Below are positions 1 to 6,788 of a stretch of 34,871 nucleotides of DNA, piece by piece; within the stretch, counting starts at the first letter, position 1; the number at the start of each line of letters is the position of its first letter. Made by a program: the position numbers and the translations under genes. The DNA lies in assembly GCA_019187665.1 (NCBI GenBank), contig JABARH010000026.1, positions 1-34,871 on the forward strand, given 5' to 3'. This stretch comes from Anaerolineales bacterium (GTDB lineage Bacteria > Chloroflexota > Anaerolineae > Anaerolineales > Villigracilaceae). Under the pieces are notes generated by a model that was not told the DNA's origin, made no database searches, and was given only the letters and a program-made list of their open reading frames with translations.

Positions 1-105
1 CGGTATCGCCGTTTGTCACGAGATTTTGAACATACTGTCTCTTCCAGCGAATCCATGGTTTACATTGCCAGCATTCGTCGCATGTTGAAACTGGCGACAA
101 ATTGA
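1..105 (+). mobile_element. C-terminal end of an IS5-type DDE transposase (partial)
   Basis: The frame is open from base 1 to the TGA at 103-105 and encodes 34 residues. They include RRLSRDFE, ESMVYIA and IRRMLK, which match the usual C-terminal tail of IS5-group transposases. The rest of the gene lies outside the window. The A/T-rich bases just after the stop (about 106-125) could be the right inverted repeat of the element, but without the other end this cannot be confirmed. It supports the view that the following island is mobile or rearranged DNA. Confidence 0.65.
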
Positions 106-134
106 CTTAAGAAACACTCTCTTAGCGATGCAGA

Positions 135-563
135 TCAATCAACTTTTTTCAAAGTGGTCGGTTCAAAGTGCAAATCCCGCTCGATGGGTAAGCCCATTGG
201 GCCCCTGATCTCCTCCAATTCAGAGAGGGCAAAATACCCTAACTCCACCTCCAGCCCGGACACGAGGCCGAAGAAGATATCTTTTCCGTCGAACTCGGAA
301 GCGTACCAGGTCCAACCGGCGTCTGGCGTAAAGAACTTCACCTGGGCGAGGGCTTCCAGTTCAAGGGCTTCATTGAGGAGTTTCAGCCGATATTCGGTTT
401 GGCTCTTGCCACTGAAAAATAGATGTTGGATTTGGGAAAAACTAAGGAGGCCGTCGTAGGCATGGATGGCTTCCAGAATGAGTCTGTCGCGCTCTGTGAG
501 CCGCATAGACGGCGGTTCGGAGGCTCGACCGTACCGAGGTAGCCTTTGTATCTTTTCTGCCAT
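135..563 (-). CDS. Chimeric protein: replication-relaxation-like N-terminus joined to DUF2958 C-terminus
   Basis: This 142-residue protein looks assembled from two families. Residues about 20-65 (LTERDRLILEAI, SFSQIQHLFF, then RLKLL) resemble the first winged helix of replication-relaxation proteins (PF13814). Residues about 72-135 (KFFTPDAGWTWYASEFDG, ELGYFALSELEEIRG, GLPIERDLHF) match nearly a full DUF2958 domain. Both families occur on plasmids and conjugative elements. The replication-relaxation part is far shorter than its usual 200 or more residues, so the gene is probably a fusion made by deletion. The ATG at 563 is favoured because a promoter lies exactly far enough upstream for a leaderless mRNA. 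Function unknown; the domain assignment is from memory of the families. Confidence 0.7.
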   Translation of the reverse strand: MAEKIQRLPRYGRASEPPSMRLTERDRLILEAIHAYDGLLSFSQIQHLFFSGKSQTEYRLKLLNEALELEALAQVKFFTPDAGWTWYASEFDGKDIFFGLVSGLEVELGYFALSELEEIRGPMGLPIERDLHFEPTTLKKVD

Positions 564-569
564 ACAGGC

Positions 570-598
570 AGTATAGAGGAGGCGGGAGGGAATGTCAG
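570..598 (-). promoter_or_regulatory. Sigma-70-type promoter for a leaderless transcript
   Basis: On the minus strand, CTGACA (593-598) and TATACT (570-575) are separated by 17 bases. The A of the ATG at 563 is the seventh base after the -10 box, so transcription should start at or next to the start codon. No Shine-Dalgarno sequence fits between them. Confidence 0.6.
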
Positions 599-683
599 CA
601 GGGGAGTTAGATGCGGGTTAGCAGTTTTCCCACCGAATGGTTGAGTATCCACGAAGCGACGTACGAAACCCGAGACTAGAAAT

Positions 684-714
684 GAAAAGCCCGCCTCGGT
701 CAAGGAGACGGGCT
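684..714 (-). terminator. Probable terminator after the six-helix immunity candidate
   Basis: An imperfect hairpin pairs AGCCCGCCTC (688-697) with GGAGACGGGCT (704-714). On the minus strand it is followed by TTTTC. It lies downstream of the gene ending at 887 and would end the RHS array transcript. The rest of the gap 564-886 holds only this, the promoter above and the palindromic repeat at 751-850. Confidence 0.5.
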
Positions 715-750
715 CGTTGGTGGGTTTGGCTAATGAAGACCTGCGGTCAA

Positions 751-850
751 TCCTCGGCGGGGACAAGGTCCCGCGCCGAGCAAAGTTATCGCGACCCCCA
801 CCTACCTTCCCCATGGGGGGAGGTGCCTGCGCTAGCAGGCGAAGGGGGTT
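751..850. repeat. Palindromic composite repeat, copy 1 (RHS module punctuation)
   Basis: The first part is a near-perfect hairpin, CTCGGCGGGGAC / GTCCCGCGCCGAG with a 3-base loop (753-780). The second is a C-rich/G-rich inverted repeat around CCTTCCCC / GGGGGGAGG, containing the small palindrome GCCTGC-GCTA-GCAGGC. Related composites occur at 2273-2480 and 4134-4215, each just after a putative immunity gene. No coding sequence is evident. Confidence 0.65.
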
Positions 851-886
851 AAGAGCAGCAAGACTAGATCAATATCCACCAACTAT

Positions 887-1501
887 TCAGCTTTTCTCCC
901 AAGGGGAATTTGGGGTACGAAAAGCAAAAGGTAAAATCAAAGCAAGGATCCAAAAAACAATGCTTAACACCACAGACAAACCGATGGACTTATTTTGAGT
1001 GCCAATCACATTAAGCATGAAATAGATTACGATTCCAATAATTGGGATAGCTATTACAGACGTTGTGAACATTATTTTTCCCAGTTTAGATCTTGGGGCG
1101 ATAAGCTCCTCACGAATTAGCTTTGTGGCTTTTGGATTCCAAATAGGAAACGAATGCGAAAGCAAAACGGTCGCGATTATGAACAACCCGGAATATAGGG
1201 AAAATCTCGGTATTAAGGCGGCCATACCTCTGAATGCGATTATAACGAAATAACAAGTGATCGAAGCAAAATATAAAAATCTAGCATGCAAATTAGTCGG
1301 TCGCAAGTTAAACCAAATCGAGGCAACTAGGAATATTAATCCTACGCCTAACGAAATGCAAACAGCCAAGATTGAAATTGATGGCAAAAGCCCAGCAAAA
1401 GCAGTGAAGAAAACCACACCTGCAACGCCTGCAATTAAACCACGAATCAATCCGTGAGATTTGACGTCAGTCGCTATGTTAGTTTTTGTTTTCTGAACCA
1501 T
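887..1501 (-). CDS. Six-helix membrane protein, putative immunity protein of RHS module 3
   Basis: The 204-residue product has about six hydrophobic segments (roughly 21-41, 44-64, 75-95, 102-118, 143-166 and 172-194) and a Lys-rich N-terminus. I do not recognise a named family. The start is one base after the stop of the RHS tip at 1503, with AAGGAGAATGAG-like spacing to the ATG, so the two are cotranscribed. Position right after a toxin-like tip is the standard place for an immunity gene in RHS and other polymorphic-toxin loci. A membrane-embedded immunity protein would suit a membrane-acting tip. The AT-rich composition differs from the chromosomal genes to the right and suggests transfer. 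Confidence 0.6.
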   Translation of the reverse strand: MVQKTKTNIATDVKSHGLIRGLIAGVAGVVFFTAFAGLLPSISILAVCISLGVGLIFLVASIWFNLRPTNLHARFLYFASITCYFVIIAFRGMAALIPRFSLYSGLFIIATVLLSHSFPIWNPKATKLIREELIAPRSKLGKIMFTTSVIAIPIIGIVIYFMLNVIGTQNKSIGLSVVLSIVFWILALILPFAFRTPNSPWEKS

Positions 1502-1502
1502 C

Positions 1503-2272
1503 TCATTCTCCTTGCAGGTTATCGATAAAAGTATTTATGCCTGATTCCACTTTGCCATCAAAATCAACGGCGTCTGTTAGCATTGTAGCACCGAAGGCAA
1601 TCCCAATTGTAAGCCCCACAATGGCTAACGGAGCAGCAACGGGTAGTAACACTGCTGCTGCGGCGGCACCACCGGCGATTGCAACTGCAAGCAAGGTGTC
1701 AACGACGGTTGATACAGCAAATTCTTGCCCAAATCCCTCACCTGCATGTTCGCCGATCGAATAATCAACGAGGTTTTGTCCCACGGCGAAAACAGCACTA
1801 GTAATTAATCCACTTTTACTAATGCCGCCTACATCTTTCATCACAGAGGTTGTAACCGTACCGGTCTTGTAATATGTGCCGTACAACCCAAACTGACCAC
1901 TTGCTCCTGACAGACCTACATGAGTTCCGTCTGCTAATAGTTTGTATCCAAGTGAACTAGCGTTCAGATAGTGCGATAAATAAGAAGCCGCCATAACACC
2001 ATATGAAGCAAAAATGGAAGCCAATGGATTCTTCTTTGGCGGCAAATTTAACGATTTTCTGCATTCTCGACTGTCATATCCATATTGCTTGCAAGGATCG
2101 GATGATGGACTTCTTTGTTGAGATCCGTCCCTCACAACCTGATGTCCAGTTGGGTCCCTATACCTGACCGGGTTATTATTCACGAACGCATAGCGATCCC
2201 ACGCCTGCGTCCCTTGCGTGGAGGTGGGGACGATCGTGTCGGGCGAGGTGAAGCGTCCCAGCGAGGGGTCGA
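1503..2272 (-). pseudogene. Orphan RHS tip module 3: end of RHS core plus hydrophobic C-terminal tip
   Basis: The reading frame begins inside the RHS core (DPSLGRFTSPD, AWDRYAFVNNNPVRY, DPTGH) at about 2272, where identity with the other two core copies stops abruptly. It has no plausible start codon of its own; GTG at 2183 is internal. After PTGH comes a unique tip of about 215 residues: a polar Cys-containing segment, then a Gly-rich stretch and a long Ala/Gly/Val hydrophobic run near the end (VAIAGGAAAAAVLLPVAAPL). That end is like the glycine-zipper segments of membrane-acting toxins, but no catalytic motif is visible. It is most likely a displaced, silent cassette that could be joined to a full RHS by recombination through the core. 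Confidence 0.65.
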
Positions 2273-2480
2273 GCCCCCACCCGCCTCCCCCAAATGCGAC
2301 AAGAGTATTTCTGTTGTTAAGGGTCTAATCCCCTGTCGGATTTGCCCTAAAGGATGCTACGCGAGGGGAGGTGCTGCGCGAAGCGGGCGGAGGGGGTTTC
2401 AAGAACCTCGGTCACGCCTCGGCGGGTTCATCCCCTTCGAGGTGTTTCGCGAAGACCCGCGCCGAGCAGGGTTGCATGTT
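2273..2480. repeat. Palindromic composite repeat, copy 2 (longest)
   Basis: It begins exactly where core homology of module 3 ends. CCCCCACCCGCCTCCCC pairs with a later GGGCGGAGGGGG (about 2387-2398), enclosing about 100 bases. After that comes CCTCGGCGGG...CGCGCCGAG (about 2419-2466), related to the hairpins at 753-780 and 4180-4212, with an internal GTTTCGCGAAGAC stem. It lies between the end of module 3 and the immunity gene of module 2. Confidence 0.6.
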
Positions 2481-2513
2481 GTTATTGTAATCGAGGCAAA
2501 ACATGTAACACGG

Positions 2514-2975
2514 TCATTTTTCTTTTACCCAACTAAGATATCCATAGCCATTTATAATGAAATGTGCCTCTATAAATGAATAACCATCATTGTTCTGTTT
2601 GTCTATCCTAATCCCAGGCACAACGACATGCTGAACGACTTTTCCATTCTTTATAAACACAAAAAGTGAGCGACCTTCATACAACTCTATACCGGTATTT
2701 TGACAACCGCGCCAATACACATCAATGTTTTTTCTTATTTCATCGCAATCCGTATAGGCATTAAAAATGTACATTCTTTCCCAAGAAAAATCAGTAATGG
2801 ACGAGAAATCAATATATGGCTTAGCCATGTTTTCGTATTCAGAAATTCCAGTTTGGATTTGAGTTAATAGTATTAATCTCTCTTTTTCTAAAGATGCGGA
2901 ATATAGTCGATAGATTACAAATACCACGATCAAAACAAGGAGAATAGAGACAAGTGGTTTCCTACTATATTTCAT
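2514..2975 (-). CDS. Membrane-anchored small protein, putative immunity protein of RHS module 2
   Basis: This 153-residue protein has one N-terminal transmembrane anchor (about residues 8-27) and an extracytoplasmic domain. The motif FSWERMYIFNAYT, followed by FVFIKNGKVV, resembles a widespread small-protein family with a W-x-x-[VM]-Y-I-F-x-x-Y-T signature found beside polymorphic toxins; I recall the signature but not a name. The ATG has AGGAGATAC upstream and lies 24 bases after the RHS-DUF6973 gene, so both are on one transcript. AT-rich compared with the neighbouring chromosomal genes. Immunity role is inferred from position. Confidence 0.6.
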   Translation of the reverse strand: MKYSRKPLVSILLVLIVVFVIYRLYSASLEKERLILLTQIQTGISEYENMAKPYIDFSSITDFSWERMYIFNAYTDCDEIRKNIDVYWRGCQNTGIELYEGRSLFVFIKNGKVVQHVVVPGIRIDKQNNDGYSFIEAHFIINGYGYLSWVKEK

Positions 2976-2999
2976 TTTGAACGTATCTCCTAATAGTTA

Positions 3000-4100
3000 T
3001 TATTTCTCATCAGTGTAATCACAATCCGGGCATTCATCGCTGTAATAGACATGTTGCCCATCCCAGACAACTAAATTCCCAGATATCAAAGCCTGATAAA
3101 TCAGATCCATCAACTGATCTGGCGTAGCATTTGGATTTGCCAAAGCAATGGTTATTCCAATATTATTGTTGTGCATATCCATAAATGACTGCTGGCGAGC
3201 ATCTGGATCGCTGTTAGGTTGAGTTTCATGTGCAGTTGTAAAATCTCTAGCAAAATCTGCGCCACTACTCAACGTCAGTAAAGCCGACCAATAGGCATGT
3301 CTGAATGCATCTGCTGGGCTATTTAACATACTCTGCCCTGCAAACATGTTTTCAGTGGCGGTTTTGGCTTTGCTAGTTGCGCTGTTCACATTAAAACCAG
3401 CCTCGACATCAGTTAGATCAGGTGTATTCTCTAAAACCTCAACCTCACTTTCAGAAAGCCCACCAACAACAACTTTAAATGTACTCCATGGTGATTCTTG
3501 TGGAGCAGCATATGCGGCAAACTGTTTTTCAAGTTCAACTTGTTGCTGGCACGAATAATCACCAATGCCACAATTTATATCGTGTCCCGTTGTATCTTTA
3601 TACTTTACCGGATTATTATTCACGAACGCATAGCGGTCCCAGGCCTGCGTCCCTTGCGTGGAGGTGGGGACGATCGTGTCGGGCGAGGTGAAGCGTCCCA
3701 GCGAGGGGTCGAACCAGCGAGCCACGAAGAAGTATAACCCAAGGCTGGCTTCCTCGCGCTGGCCGGTGAAAGTGTAATCGGTCTTCAGATCGCCAATAAA
3801 GTAGCGCGTCTCGCCGAAGGTTTTGTACATGGCTTGCGCGGTCTGGATACCATTTTCATCAGTTGTGACAGAAGAACTTCCCAAGTGATCCGAGAGCAGA
3901 TAATTGAGAGTCGTCCCATGCCGCACGGCGAGACGGGTTGTCCCTGCAAAATAATATTTCGTGACCGCGCCGTCTTTCACTTCATAGTGATTGCCCACGT
4001 AGGAGGTCGTGACGCCGTTGACGATGGTCTTGACCTGTTTCCCGTTCGCGTCGTAGACGAACTGTCCGATCAGTGCGCTGTTCTTCTCCGCGCGCACCAT
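3000..4100 (-). CDS. RHS module 2: RHS-core fragment with DUF6973-like tip
   Basis: The 366 residues open with a second copy of the RHS core (MVRAEKNSALIGQF to NNNPVKYKDTTGH, residues 1-about 171). It is nearly identical to the core at 5517-6040, with only scattered substitutions. The tip (about 195 residues) contains SPADAFRHAYWSALLTL, TAHETQP and MDMHNNNIG. These fit the DUF6973 pattern of conserved D/H-A-Y-W, H-E and M-D-x-H-N-N, suggesting a His/Asp/Glu active centre, probably the toxin. Core identity extends to about 4118 and then stops, so the upstream RHS is missing. The ATG used is only an internal Met of the core, and the module is probably an orphan cassette. The candidate immunity gene follows after 24 bases. 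Confidence 0.7.
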   Translation of the reverse strand: MVRAEKNSALIGQFVYDANGKQVKTIVNGVTTSYVGNHYEVKDGAVTKYYFAGTTRLAVRHGTTLNYLLSDHLGSSSVTTDENGIQTAQAMYKTFGETRYFIGDLKTDYTFTGQREEASLGLYFFVARWFDPSLGRFTSPDTIVPTSTQGTQAWDRYAFVNNNPVKYKDTTGHDINCGIGDYSCQQQVELEKQFAAYAAPQESPWSTFKVVVGGLSESEVEVLENTPDLTDVEAGFNVNSATSKAKTATENMFAGQSMLNSPADAFRHAYWSALLTLSSGADFARDFTTAHETQPNSDPDARQQSFMDMHNNNIGITIALANPNATPDQLMDLIYQALISGNLVVWDGQHVYYSDECPDCDYTDEK

Positions 4101-4133
4101 GCGGTTCTCGGCGTCGAGTTGTTAAAGTGCGGC

Positions 4134-4215
4134 TACTGTTCATTACCTCCCCCCGCGGGGGGAGGCAGGAGGCGGTCGCGCCTCGACGGGGACAGAGTCC
4201 CGCGCCGAGCAGAGA
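4134..4215. repeat. Palindromic composite repeat, copy 3
   Basis: It contains the perfect 20-base palindrome CCTCCCCCCGCGGGGGGAGG (about 4145-4164). After a short spacer comes CTCGACGGGGAC / GTCCCGCGCCGAG (about 4182-4212), the same hairpin as at 753-780. It starts right after the truncated edge of the module 2 core and ends before the stop of the module 1 immunity gene. Compared with copy 1 the two parts are in the opposite order. Confidence 0.65.
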
Positions 4216-4236
4216 TGGAAAGCATAGATAAATTGT

Positions 4237-4830
4237 TCATTTCAGAATTTGGCTGAAGTCAGTGTTAATGCGTTCATCAATCGTTAGAAGCAAAGGCGTT
4301 AAGATCATAACAAGATCAACATCGCTTATTTTGCTTGATATGTTCACATCAAGAATCGACACCAGCCTACCATAATTTTTTCTAATAATACATTCTTTGT
4401 ACTCCATGTTGCTTGACATGGCACATCTTGCGGTTTCAACAACAACTTGGCTAAAAGGCAATTCGATTACTACCTCTGGGGTGAATTGAAACTGGAATGG
4501 AGATTTTTGCTGGACGCTCTCACTTTCTTCATACAAAAAAAGGTGGTGCGAGATTCGAAAATATTCATTGTTTGGCAAATGTCGAGATACCACCCAATAA
4601 CTCGCCGTTTCTTCCAAGCCGTTACCGCCAACGTATTTCTGCATGATCTCCGTATATTGCAACTTCCAATCCGTGGGAGGAAAATCGTCGTATCGGAGCA
4701 AGAGAAGAATTAAGGGAGAATTCGGGTTTTGGGCAGTGTTATTGTCGATATTATTTGATTTAGTAGAACACGAGGCGGAGATTAGCATTAAAAGGATGAA
4801 TAAAGTTCGGAAGGTGTTTTTATTTATCAT
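4237..4830 (-). CDS. Lipoprotein, putative immunity protein of RHS module 1
   Basis: The 197-residue product starts with a lipoprotein-like signal (MINKNTFRTLFILLMLISASC, cleavage before Cys21; Ser at -3 is not ideal for a lipobox). The body contains DFPPTDWKLQY, EETASYWVVSRHL and a conserved-looking Cys pair region; no family is recognised. I chose the ATG at 4830 rather than upstream frames because the signal peptide starts there and it lies 11 bases after the RHS stop. Position after an RHS tip suggests an envelope-anchored immunity protein. AT-rich. Confidence 0.6.
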   Translation of the reverse strand: MINKNTFRTLFILLMLISASCSTKSNNIDNNTAQNPNSPLILLLLRYDDFPPTDWKLQYTEIMQKYVGGNGLEETASYWVVSRHLPNNEYFRISHHLFLYEESESVQQKSPFQFQFTPEVVIELPFSQVVVETARCAMSSNMEYKECIIRKNYGRLVSILDVNISSKISDVDLVMILTPLLLTIDERINTDFSQILK

Positions 4831-4841
4831 TGCGTCTCTTC

Positions 4842-6140
4842 CTATGGAATGTATGGAACATTGCCCCATAACCATGCTTGAAAGGAGTTCGAAATGCTTG
4901 GACTTACCTGAGTGTAATAGGTTTCGCTAGATCCACGACTTGACATCACGACACTCGTAGCTCGATTGCCTTGGTAGAGGTAATCAAAAAATGCAATCAT
5001 AATAACGTCGCTCGATTCATTGGGGCCTCGGCTGAAGGTTTGATCTAAAGCAAAGTTTAGGGCAGCACTTTGATTGGAGCCAGCTTTTCCTGAAACATCG
5101 CCAAAGAATGTGAGGGTGTCACCAATCCCAAATGGGTCGGCAAGTCCAATTACTTGTTGAAAAGCAAATGAAGCAAAGTCCCCTTGAAAATCGTTCATAG
5201 TATACGGTGCATTTTGTTGTGAAGAAAGAAAGTCAATGTAGGCTTCCTGAGAACTAAATAAGACGTATGTGTTTATTTCAGTACAATTCCATTGGTTTGG
5301 AGTGCCATCGGCATTACTAAAATAGGAAGCGCAACCCATCGTATAAGTTCCAGCACCTAATGAAATATTGGTGCGAGGGCCCCTATATTCACCTCTATGG
5401 TGCTCATCTTTCGGGTCAGGGTATTCGCACGAACCATAAGCGCGATAGTTTTTAGCCTTGGGATCCATACACCTAGGTTCAGATTCGCCACCACCACCAT
5501 CCTCGCCCGCTGCTGAATGCCCCGTCGGATCCGTATACCTGACCGGATTATTATTCACAAACGCATAGCGGTCCCAAGCCTGCGTCCCTTGCGTGGAGGT
5601 GGGGACGATCGTGTCGGGGGAGGTGAAACGTCCCAGCGAAGGGTCGAGCCAGCGAGCCACGAAGAAGTAAAGTCCCAGGCTGGCTTCCTCGCGCTGACCG
5701 GTGAAAGTGTAATGGGTCTTCAGATCGCCAATGAAGTAGCGCGTCTCGCCGAAGGTTTTGTACATGGCTTGCGCGGTCTGAATACCATTTTCATCAGTTG
5801 TGACAGAAGAACTCCCCAAATGGTCAGAGAGCAGATAATTGAGAGTCGTCCCATGCCGCACGGCGAGACGGGTCGTACCGGCGAAATAATATTTCGTGAC
5901 CGCGCCGTCTTTCACTTCATAGTGATTGCCCACGTAGGAGGTCGTGACGCCATCCACGATGGTCTTGACCTGTTTCCCATCCGCGTCGTAGAAGAACTGT
6001 CCGATCAGCGCGCTGTTCTTCTCCGCGCGAACCATGCGATTCTCGGCATCATATTCGAATTCGTACGTGCCAGCATCCGGTCCAGCCGCGATGTAGCGAT
6101 CCGTCATGTTGCCGTTCTGGTCGTACTGATAACTGTTCAC
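4842..6140 (-). CDS. RHS repeat-associated core protein, module 1, with unknown tip
   Basis: This 432-residue frame begins at a GTG just after the heptamer repeat. It carries YD repeats (SYQYDQNGNM, EFEYDAENRMV, FFYDADGKQV, YVGNHYEV) and the conserved RHS core (LSDHLGSSSV, FTGQREEASLGLYFFVARW, AWDRYAFVNNNPVRY, DPTGH). The tip of about 220 residues after PTGH includes CMDPKAKNYRAYGSCEYP, like the short C-x-DP-x-A-x-NY-x(n)-C-x-Y repeats of secreted proteins, and a Phe-rich end; no enzyme motif is recognised. Full RHS proteins have over a thousand residues and a secretion signal, both absent here. This is therefore the 3' end of a decayed or phase-split RHS gene, whose N-terminal remnant is at 6172-6450. 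The immunity candidate follows after 11 bases. Confidence 0.75.
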   Translation of the reverse strand: MNSYQYDQNGNMTDRYIAAGPDAGTYEFEYDAENRMVRAEKNSALIGQFFYDADGKQVKTIVDGVTTSYVGNHYEVKDGAVTKYYFAGTTRLAVRHGTTLNYLLSDHLGSSSVTTDENGIQTAQAMYKTFGETRYFIGDLKTHYTFTGQREEASLGLYFFVARWLDPSLGRFTSPDTIVPTSTQGTQAWDRYAFVNNNPVRYTDPTGHSAAGEDGGGGESEPRCMDPKAKNYRAYGSCEYPDPKDEHHRGEYRGPRTNISLGAGTYTMGCASYFSNADGTPNQWNCTEINTYVLFSSQEAYIDFLSSQQNAPYTMNDFQGDFASFAFQQVIGLADPFGIGDTLTFFGDVSGKAGSNQSAALNFALDQTFSRGPNESSDVIMIAFFDYLYQGNRATSVVMSSRGSSETYYTQVSPSISNSFQAWLWGNVPYIP

Positions 6141-6186
6141 TGATGACTGATGACTGATTACTGATTACTGATTACTGATTACTGAC
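6124..6186. repeat. Heptanucleotide tandem repeat (TACTGAT, 9 units) inside the RHS gene
   Basis: Nine 7-base units lie end to end: TACTGAT, AACTGTT, CACTGAT, GACTGAT twice, TACTGAT three times and TACTGAC. They sit between two conserved RHS segments (HAVTQV and NSYQYD) that are adjacent in intact RHS proteins. Since 7 is not a multiple of 3, each unit changes frame. The TAA formed at unit junctions closes the frame coming from upstream. Confidence 0.9.
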
Positions 6187-6450
6187 TTGCGTCACCGCGT
6201 GCTTGCGGGTCGCGTCGTAGGTGTAGGTCGCACCGTTCTTGGATTTCAGGTTGCCGGTGCCGGTCTCGAAGGAGTAGGCTTCGGTGTAGAGACCCTCCGT
6301 CCCGCCGGTGACGGCTGAGTTGGTCACACGGTCGAGTTCATCGTATTGGAAGGTTTGGGTCTGCGGACCGGAGAGGGAATCCACGATGGTCAGGATGTTG
6401 CCCACCGAATCATAAAAGTCTGACCTACGAGCGACGGTTGCAAGAGTCAA
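6172..6450 (-). pseudogene. RHS N-terminal remnant upstream of the heptamer repeat
   Basis: The 92 codons encode YD-repeat sequence (FYDSVGNILTIVD, QTQTFQYDELDRVT, YTYDATRKHAVTQV) continuous in homology with the protein that starts at 6140. They end in a stop within the heptamer repeat. Upstream, RHS similarity stops at about 6430 and the glutaredoxin stop codon overlaps the first codon, so the large N-terminal part of the RHS gene has been deleted. The frame is offset by one base from the downstream frame. Confidence 0.75.
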
Positions 6451-6692
6451 TACATACCAAACTTCTCCGCAAGGTCGCGGTTTCGAGGTTCAACCAGAAT
6501 CGAGCCGTCGGGGAACACAATGGTCGGGACGCTGTGATAGCCATGGTTAATGCGTTTAACAAATTCCATCGCATCGGAATCCTCCTCGATATTCACATTC
6601 TCGTATGCAATGCCATGCTCGTCGAAGAATCGTTTGGCGCGTTTGCAGTCCGGACACCAAACGGTGGAGTAGACGATGATTTTATCGCTCAT
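6447..6692 (-). CDS. Glutaredoxin/mycoredoxin-like protein
   Basis: The 81-residue thioredoxin-fold protein has the active site WCPDC near residue 12 and the cis-Pro segment SVPTIVFPDGS. NIEEDSDAMEFVKRINHGY resembles actinobacterial mycoredoxin-1 and other single-domain glutaredoxins that reduce mixed disulfides of low-molecular-weight thiols. CPDC replaces the usual CPYC. The ATG at 6692 has AAAGGA eight bases upstream; longer forms lack a ribosome site. The RHS remnant directly abuts its stop. Confidence 0.8.
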   Translation of the reverse strand: MSDKIIVYSTVWCPDCKRAKRFFDEHGIAYENVNIEEDSDAMEFVKRINHGYHSVPTIVFPDGSILVEPRNRDLAEKFGMY

Positions 6693-6744
6693 AAAATGAT
6701 TCCTTTGCGCCAAAGACAAGTTGGGAAATGGATTCCTTACAAAT

Positions 6745-6777
6745 AAAGTAACGCGGGATCGTATCCCGCGTTACTTT
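6745..6777 (-). terminator. Terminator after the DUF4173 gene
   Basis: A perfect 15-base stem (AAAGTAACGCGGGAT / ATCCCGCGTTACTTT) with a 3-base loop lies 12 bases after the stop at 6789. On the minus strand it is followed by ATTTG. The A/T ends make it usable in both directions. Confidence 0.75.
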
Positions 6778-6788
6778 CAACCTGGCGG

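Noticed and set aside
383..814. 143-codon minus-strand frame overlapping the chimeric gene
   Set aside because: It overlaps a better-supported gene in another frame and runs through the palindromic repeat; the composition is not protein-like.
3000..6140. Core duplication taken as an assembly artefact
   Set aside because: The two cores differ at several scattered positions and are followed by unrelated tips and immunity genes, as expected for real modules.
6124..6186. Repeat array considered as CRISPR
   Set aside because: Units are 7 bases long with no spacers; it is a simple tandem repeat.
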